The notes below the pieces were generated by a model, which saw only the letters and a program-made list of their open reading frames with translations, did not search any database and was not told where the DNA came from. The translations under genes were made by a program, and so were the position numbers. This document shows positions 1 to 3,697 of a DNA stretch of 6,518 nt, one piece after another. Location of the stretch: contig JAUZEM010000236.1 of the NCBI GenBank assembly GCA_030839005.1, positions 1-6,518 on the forward strand, in the 5' to 3' direction. The stretch comes from Actinomycetota bacterium (GTDB lineage Bacteria; Actinomycetota; Acidimicrobiia; IMCC26256; PALSA-610). How positions within the stretch are numbered: the first letter of the stretch is position 1; the number at the start of each line of letters is the position of its first letter.

Positions 1-108
1 ATTGTGCATCACGAGCCCTGGTCCGCGCTCAACCTCTCGAGATCTACCTGCGTCGCCGAGGTGCCCCTCGCCATGGTGAGGACGCGTCTCGTCTGGAACA
101 CTTACCGC

Positions 109-825
109 ATGACCGACTTCGAAGGCACCGACCTGCGGGGCGCGCAATTCCGCGAGGTCGATCTCACCGACGCGCGAGTTGAGGGTGCGAACCTGACGAA
201 CGTGAGGATGTCCGACGTGTGGTTGGTGAACGTCGACATCGACGGGATGTTCAACGGCGTGAGGATCAATGGGGTCGACGTCACGGCGTACGTGAGTGCC
301 GAGCTCGCTCGCATCGATCCGGAACGGGCGCTCATGGAGCCCACGGATCCCGAAGGGATGCGCGCGGCGTGGAGCGCGGTCTCCTCTCGGTGGGACGCAA
401 CCATCGAGCGTGCGCAACAGCTCCCGGAGAAAACGCTGCACGCGTCAGTCGACGGCGAATTTTCGTTCGTGCAAACGCTTCGCCACTTGGTGTTCGCAAC
501 GGACAAGTGGTTCACCGCGCCGATCCTCGGCGGCGAGTTCGACCCGATCGGCTTGCCGAACACCGGGAGTCTCGATTTCCCGTGGCCCGGTATCGATCGC
601 GACGCCGATCCGTCGTTCGCCGACACGCTGGCCGTGCGTCGCGATCGCGTCGCTCGCTTTGCGAAGTATCTCGCCGATCTCGAGCCGGCCGACCTCAGCC
701 GATCCCACGAGGTGCTCGAAAACGGCAACGCGCCGGTCCAAGCCTGCTTGCATGTCGTCTTCGAGGAGGAGATGGCGCACCGCGGCTACGCGACGCGCGA
801 CCTCGATGCGCTGGAGCGCGCGTAG
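109..825 (+). CDS. Pentapeptide-repeat / DinB-like domain protein
   Basis: The product is 238 residues from the ATG at 109. Residues about 3-56 form degenerate five-residue repeats of the A(D/N)LXX type (TDLRG, AQFRE, VDLTD, ARVEG, ANLTN, VRMSD and so on), which would build a short right-handed beta-helix. Residues about 80-235 look like a DinB-type four-helix bundle: a helix with LRHLVFATDKWF (His126) and a C-terminal helix EEEMAHRGYATRDL (His224), the usual places for metal-binding His residues in this superfamily. DinB-like proteins are often metal-dependent, thiol-linked enzymes, but this subgroup has no substrate that I know of. I chose the start at 109 because the repeat begins directly after it. 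ATG 73, with GAGG at 58-61, and GTG 4 are in-frame alternatives that would add 12 or 35 residues of non-repeat sequence. The 108 nt upstream hold no other gene I can support. The peroxiredoxin gene follows after 83 nt on the same strand. Domain assignment is by eye; the function is unknown. Confidence 0.85.
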   Translation: MTDFEGTDLRGAQFREVDLTDARVEGANLTNVRMSDVWLVNVDIDGMFNGVRINGVDVTAYVSAELARIDPERALMEPTDPEGMRAAWSAVSSRWDATIERAQQLPEKTLHASVDGEFSFVQTLRHLVFATDKWFTAPILGGEFDPIGLPNTGSLDFPWPGIDRDADPSFADTLAVRRDRVARFAKYLADLEPADLSRSHEVLENGNAPVQACLHVVFEEEMAHRGYATRDLDALERA

Positions 826-894
826 CGCCAGAATTCGCCCAGCGGCGTCGACCGTGGCAAGTTGGAGATCTGGATTTCGTCGATGTGGGTCAAC

Positions 895-902
895 GAGAGG
901 AG
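895..902 (+). promoter_or_regulatory. Strong ribosome binding site of the peroxiredoxin gene
   Basis: GAGAGGAG lies 6 nt before the ATG at 909. It fixes the peroxiredoxin start, although the same frame stays open upstream as far as position 219 through the DinB gene. No convincing -35/-10 pair was seen in the 83-nt gap, which is compatible with co-transcription with the gene before it. Confidence 0.8.
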
Positions 903-908
903 CAAGAG

Positions 909-1565
909 ATGGGTTTGCTGATAGGTGACACGGCTCCGGACTTCGAGGCCGACACCACTGAAGGCAAAATCAAGTTCCACGACTGGATCGGCGACTCGTG
1001 GGCGGTGCTGTTCTCGCACCCCAAGGACTTCACCCCGATCTGCACCACCGAGCTCGGCTACGTGGCCAAGATCAAGCCCGAGTTCGATCGCCGCGGCGTC
1101 AAGGTCATCGGCCTTTCCGTCGACGCCACCGGCGACCACGACGCCTGGGCGCGCGACATCGAAGAGACGCAGGGGACGGCACCGAACTTCCCGATGATCG
1201 GCGACGCCGACTTCAACGTGTCGAAGCTCTACGGCATGCTGCCGGCGAGCACGTCGGGCGACGCGAAGTCGCGCAAGGCGGCCGACAACCAGACGGTGCG
1301 CAACGTGTTCGTGATCGGGCCGGACAAGAAGATCAAGCTGATCCTCGTCTACCCGATGACGACGGGCCGCAACTTCGACGAAGTGCTGCGTGTCATCGAC
1401 TCGCTGCAGCTCACCGCCAAGCACCGCGTCGCGACGCCGGTCAACTGGAAGCAAGGTGAGGACGTCGTCATCGCCGGTTCCGTATCCAACGACGAGGCGA
1501 AGCAGGTCTTCGGCGACTGGAAGGAGCCCAAGCCCTATATCCGCATCGTTCCCCAACCGCGCTGA
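909..1565 (+). CDS. 1-Cys peroxiredoxin (Prx6-type)
   Basis: The product is 218 residues, the usual length of the Prx6/1-Cys class of thiol peroxidases, which reduce H2O2, alkyl hydroperoxides and peroxynitrite. The active-site motif is HPKDFTPICTTE, with Pro38, Thr42 and peroxidatic Cys45; the matching conserved Arg is Arg131 in TVRNVFVIG. Cys45 is the only cysteine, so there is no resolving Cys and the sulfenic acid must be reduced by an external thiol or partner. The thioredoxin-fold domain covers residues about 3-165. The C-terminal extension (about 168-218, with TPVNWKQGEDVVI and a final KPYIRIVPQPR) is the dimerisation domain typical of this class. There is no signal peptide, so it should be cytoplasmic. 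The start is set by a strong Shine-Dalgarno sequence at 895-902. It lies downstream of the DinB-like gene and converges on the membrane-protein gene. No peroxide-regulator operator could be recognised nearby. Confidence 0.96.
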   Translation: MGLLIGDTAPDFEADTTEGKIKFHDWIGDSWAVLFSHPKDFTPICTTELGYVAKIKPEFDRRGVKVIGLSVDATGDHDAWARDIEETQGTAPNFPMIGDADFNVSKLYGMLPASTSGDAKSRKAADNQTVRNVFVIGPDKKIKLILVYPMTTGRNFDEVLRVIDSLQLTAKHRVATPVNWKQGEDVVIAGSVSNDEAKQVFGDWKEPKPYIRIVPQPR

Positions 1566-1599
1566 CCACGCGCCCGCACGTCGAGATTCCGATGATCTG

Positions 1600-1617
1600 T
1601 GGGCCCCGCTCGGCCCA
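1600..1617. terminator. Candidate hairpin between convergent genes
   Basis: A perfect 6-bp GC-rich stem, TGGGCC/GGCCCA, encloses a 6-nt loop 35 nt after the peroxiredoxin stop. No T-run follows on either strand, so this is not a canonical intrinsic terminator. U-poor hairpins are often proposed as terminators in high-GC actinobacteria, and the location between converging genes fits that role. It may be bidirectional. Confidence 0.4.
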
Positions 1618-1631
1618 AGAAGTAGCAGCGA

Positions 1632-1650
1632 AGCAGCGATCGTCGTTGCT
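1632..1650 (+). terminator. Second hairpin overlapping the end of the membrane-protein gene
   Basis: AGCAGCGA and TCGTTGCT pair over 8 positions around a 3-nt loop TCG, with one G-U wobble when transcribed on the plus strand. On the minus strand the wobble becomes an A-C mismatch, so the fold favours plus-strand transcripts coming from the peroxiredoxin gene. Its last base is also the last-read base of the minus-strand gene's stop codon (1650-1652). There is no T-tract. It could act with the hairpin at 1600-1617 to stop read-through. Confidence 0.3.
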
Positions 1651-3296
1651 CACCCGCAGAGCCGGTTGTCCGACGGGTTAGGCGTTATTCGTAACCTCAG
1701 CGGTCCGGCCAACGCGACCATTGTCAAGGGCCCCGTCAACGACTTGTTGAACCGCAACGGCCGCGACGGCGGGCTCGAGGGGGGGAGGTAGACGATCGTC
1801 GCGTTTCCGCGCGCGAGCGTGATCGATTCGCCATTCCGGAGAACCCGTTCCGTCGGTCCGCGCAGGGAGACGCAGGGGTCGACGCGTACGTGGGTCGTCG
1901 TGGCGAGCGCCAATTTGAGCGTCGTCGTCGCAAACTCCGCACGCGTGGGGGACTTCGGCGCGGGAACGCGGCCGGATCGAACGCCGTCGATCAGCCATCC
2001 GAGCGTGAGCCCGGGGGCATGAAACGAATCGGGTTGCACCGACCGTGGCAACACCGGAGCAAACGGCACGCGCGGGGCGATCAGGATGTTCTGGCGGGTG
2101 ATGTTCGACGACTTGTAGCTGTCTCGGAACTCGGCGAGCTTGTGCACGTTGCCGGGAAGTCCGAGGATCGGCAGGACAAGAACGAGTGGAACGAGGATCC
2201 GCCAGCGACGAATGATCGCGTCGGCTGCCAGCGCGATCGCGGGCAGCGTCATTGCCGCGACGAGATACACGTACCTGCTGTCGCGTGCGTGCTCCGGGCC
2301 GCTGCCCCCGAAGAACAGCAATTGGCCCGCACGGCCGTAGCCCGTAATGCCGAGAAAGATCACCGCGCCGGCGAGCAAGGCAAGTGGCATTGCCGCCCGC
2401 GACCGAAACGACGGACCGAGCGCGGCGCGGGCGATCACGAGGCCGGCGATGAGCATGACGGCCAGCGCGAGACCGACACCGGGGAGTTGACCCAACCCGC
2501 CAAATGTTGCCCGCAACCCGACGGCGACGAACCGGGCGGCCTCGGAGGCTGTGGGACGCGTGAGCGGGAGCCGCCCTCCTTCGGTCCCGATGGCGGCGAG
2601 CCAAACGAGATACAACGCGCCCAGAGGCACCGTGTGCAGCAGCGCGACGCGCCAGCCGCGCCGGGCCAGAACGGCGAGTCCGACCACGACGACCATCGTC
2701 ACCGCGACTCCCGAAAAGAGCATGCCGGCGAGTCCGGCGAGCAGCCCGAGCCCGTCGCGTCGGTCTGCGGGTCCGTCGTGGTCGGCAAGCAGGAGATGTG
2801 CGAGCCCGAACACCAAGGAGCCGATGAAGGTCATGAAGAACCCGACGAGGATGGTGTCTGCGGCGACGCCGAAGAACACGAAGGTGCCGGCGAAGATCGT
2901 GGCGATCCAAGGTGCGCATCCGGCGCGCCGCATGACTGCGCGAATCAACGCGACTGCGGTCAGGTGCAGCAGAACGACGAGTAGCTGCCACGGAAAGTAG
3001 GTGCGGATGCCGAACGCCCACCAGAACAAGCGGTAGACGAGAACGGGCAGCGTCGACCAGTGGTCTCCGTGCGGAAGAAAGAGATCGTGAACGCTGCCGG
3101 CGGTTCGTTGCGACAGCAGATCCCAATCGTCGAACGTGAACCAACCGCCGCGCCCCCACCACAACAGCAATGGAAGCGCGATCGCCTCGACGGCGACGAA
3201 CCCGGCGAGCGCCGCACGGGCGTCGGCACGCGCGGGTTGCGGCGGGGCGTCGGCTGTCGGAGCTGCTTCGCGGAACGTGTGGCCCGGCCCATCCAT
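1650..3296 (-). CDS. Polytopic membrane protein, GT-C-like glycosyltransferase
   Basis: The product is 548 residues with about ten to eleven hydrophobic segments (for example 30-48, 102-122, 130-171, 184-210, 217-236, 274-293, 302-319, 343-360 and 366-382). A C-terminal tail of about 165 residues, 383-548, is hydrophilic and Ser/Thr/Pro-rich. Just after the first helix comes FDDWD (55-59), then HGDHWSTLP (76-84). An acidic pair in the first extracytoplasmic loop is the hallmark of GT-C enzymes, which use lipid-phosphate sugars. SRYVYLVAAMTLP (340-352) resembles a segment I associate with actinobacterial members of this type. The expected site is the cytoplasmic membrane, glycosylating an envelope polymer, lipid or protein; donor and acceptor are unknown. 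The start at 3296 is chosen because GTGAGG lies 8 nt upstream. In-frame ATGs at 3314 and 3341 and the longer frame from 3428 lack such a site and add only Arg-rich sequence. No other envelope genes are adjacent. It could instead be an uncharacterised membrane protein without transferase activity. Confidence 0.85.
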   Translation of the reverse strand: MDGPGHTFREAAPTADAPPQPARADARAALAGFVAVEAIALPLLLWWGRGGWFTFDDWDLLSQRTAGSVHDLFLPHGDHWSTLPVLVYRLFWWAFGIRTYFPWQLLVVLLHLTAVALIRAVMRRAGCAPWIATIFAGTFVFFGVAADTILVGFFMTFIGSLVFGLAHLLLADHDGPADRRDGLGLLAGLAGMLFSGVAVTMVVVVGLAVLARRGWRVALLHTVPLGALYLVWLAAIGTEGGRLPLTRPTASEAARFVAVGLRATFGGLGQLPGVGLALAVMLIAGLVIARAALGPSFRSRAAMPLALLAGAVIFLGITGYGRAGQLLFFGGSGPEHARDSRYVYLVAAMTLPAIALAADAIIRRWRILVPLVLVLPILGLPGNVHKLAEFRDSYKSSNITRQNILIAPRVPFAPVLPRSVQPDSFHAPGLTLGWLIDGVRSGRVPAPKSPTRAEFATTTLKLALATTTHVRVDPCVSLRGPTERVLRNGESITLARGNATIVYLPPSSPPSRPLRFNKSLTGPLTMVALAGPLRLRITPNPSDNRLCG

Positions 3297-3304
3297 CGCA
3301 ACAT

Positions 3305-3310
3305 CCTCAC
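3305..3310 (-). promoter_or_regulatory. Ribosome binding site deciding the membrane-protein start
   Basis: On the minus strand GTGAGG sits 8 nt before the ATG at 3296. The upstream in-frame ATGs at 3314 and 3341 are preceded by sequence without any purine-rich Shine-Dalgarno match, so the shorter, 548-residue product is preferred. Confidence 0.65.
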
Positions 3311-3411
3311 CCATCCGAGCCGAGGCGCGGCGGTTCCTCATCCGGCGGGAAGCCGGTCGAACGTTGCAAATAAGGCGTCTGCCCGATGCGGAGACAGGGT
3401 CCTTAGCCCGA

Positions 3412-3437
3412 TCCTGAACCTGTACCAACAGGCAGGA
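3412..3437 (+). promoter_or_regulatory. Bulged hairpin overlapping the small gene's ribosome binding site
   Basis: In plus-strand RNA, TCCTG (3412-3416) can pair with CAGGA (3433-3437), and CCTGT (3419-3423) with ACAGG (3428-3432). This leaves a 2-nt AA bulge on the 5' arm and a 4-nt ACCA loop. The ten base pairs are all Watson-Crick. The 3' arm takes in the first half of the Shine-Dalgarno sequence AGGAGGGG (3434-3441). The element could be a translational control hairpin or, as DNA, an imperfect operator in the divergent region. The rest of the divergent gap (3297-3411) has a slightly AT-richer patch around 3364-3375, but I could not defend a promoter there. Confidence 0.4.
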
Positions 3438-3441
3438 GGGG
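3434..3441 (+). promoter_or_regulatory. Strong ribosome binding site of the 63-residue gene
   Basis: AGGAGGGG ends 4 nt before the ATG at 3446. It is the best Shine-Dalgarno match in the window and the main reason to treat the short downstream frame as a real gene. Its first four bases lie in the 3' arm of the hairpin at 3412-3437. Confidence 0.7.
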
Positions 3442-3445
3442 CGTC

Positions 3446-3637
3446 ATGATCGACAACCCCGAGATCATGCGACAACTGGTCAACGGTCGGCTCGACCAAC
3501 GGCAGCACGAGGCGGCGACCCGCCGGCTCGTGCGGCTCACGCGGCGTCGGCACCACGATCGCGTCCGGATGGGGCGAACAGCCTGGTTCGACCGGCGTCG
3601 CCGGACGGCTCGCGTTCCGGGGCCCGCGGCTGCTTGA
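3446..3637 (+). CDS. Small Arg-rich hypothetical protein (63 aa)
   Basis: This is a 63-residue, strongly basic protein with 17 Arg and no Cys. The N-terminal part, MIDNPEIMRQLVNGRLDQRQ, then about ten more residues, looks like an amphipathic helix. The middle and C-terminal parts hold Arg clusters (RRLVRLTRRR at about 26-35 and RRRR at 50-53), and the protein ends in a Pro/Ala tail. The opening resembles short actinobacterial proteins of unknown function that begin with an NPE-type helix and end in Arg-rich sequence; this is recalled resemblance, not a search result. There is no signal peptide or membrane segment. Charge alone would allow nucleic-acid or membrane binding, but the role is unknown. 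Support comes from the very strong ribosome binding site and the gene-like N-terminus. It is divergent from the membrane-protein gene and ends 60 nt before the preferred start of the LuxR-type regulator, in the same frame, so the two may be co-transcribed. Confidence 0.68.
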   Translation: MIDNPEIMRQLVNGRLDQRQHEAATRRLVRLTRRRHHDRVRMGRTAWFDRRRRTARVPGPAAA

Positions 3638-3697
3638 CCCTTGAACGCGTCCGAATCCGGCTGCGAGTCGGAACGAGGCTGGACCAAACTGAGTACC

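Noticed and set aside
1..30. A possible divergent minus-strand gene start (ATG at 9-7 with CAGGG about 6 nt upstream)
   Set aside because: Only three codons would lie inside the window, so coding potential cannot be judged.
219..908. An upstream extension of the peroxiredoxin frame, and overlapping frames in the DinB region
   Set aside because: The extension is Arg-rich and out of frame with the recognisable pentapeptide/DinB protein. The peroxiredoxin's true start is set by GAGAGGAG 6 nt before ATG 909.
786..1556. A 256-codon minus-strand frame
   Set aside because: It is the complement of the peroxiredoxin gene, which has the full active site and a strong ribosome binding site. The antisense product is an Asp/Val/Arg-rich shadow.
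1890..2984. A 364-codon plus-strand frame
   Set aside because: It is antisense to the membrane-protein gene. The product is low-complexity, rich in Gly, Glu, Asp and Arg, without a domain, while the opposite strand gives regular transmembrane helices.
1678..3162. A 494-codon minus-strand frame overlapping the membrane-protein gene in another frame
   Set aside because: Its product is an Arg/His/Ser-rich out-of-frame translation with no membrane segments or motifs, typical of a frame-shifted reading of GC-rich coding DNA.
3361..3410. Possible promoter elements (TTGCAA and AT-richer sequence near 3364-3375) in the divergent region
   Set aside because: No -35/-10 pair with sensible spacing could be made for either the small gene or the membrane-protein gene.
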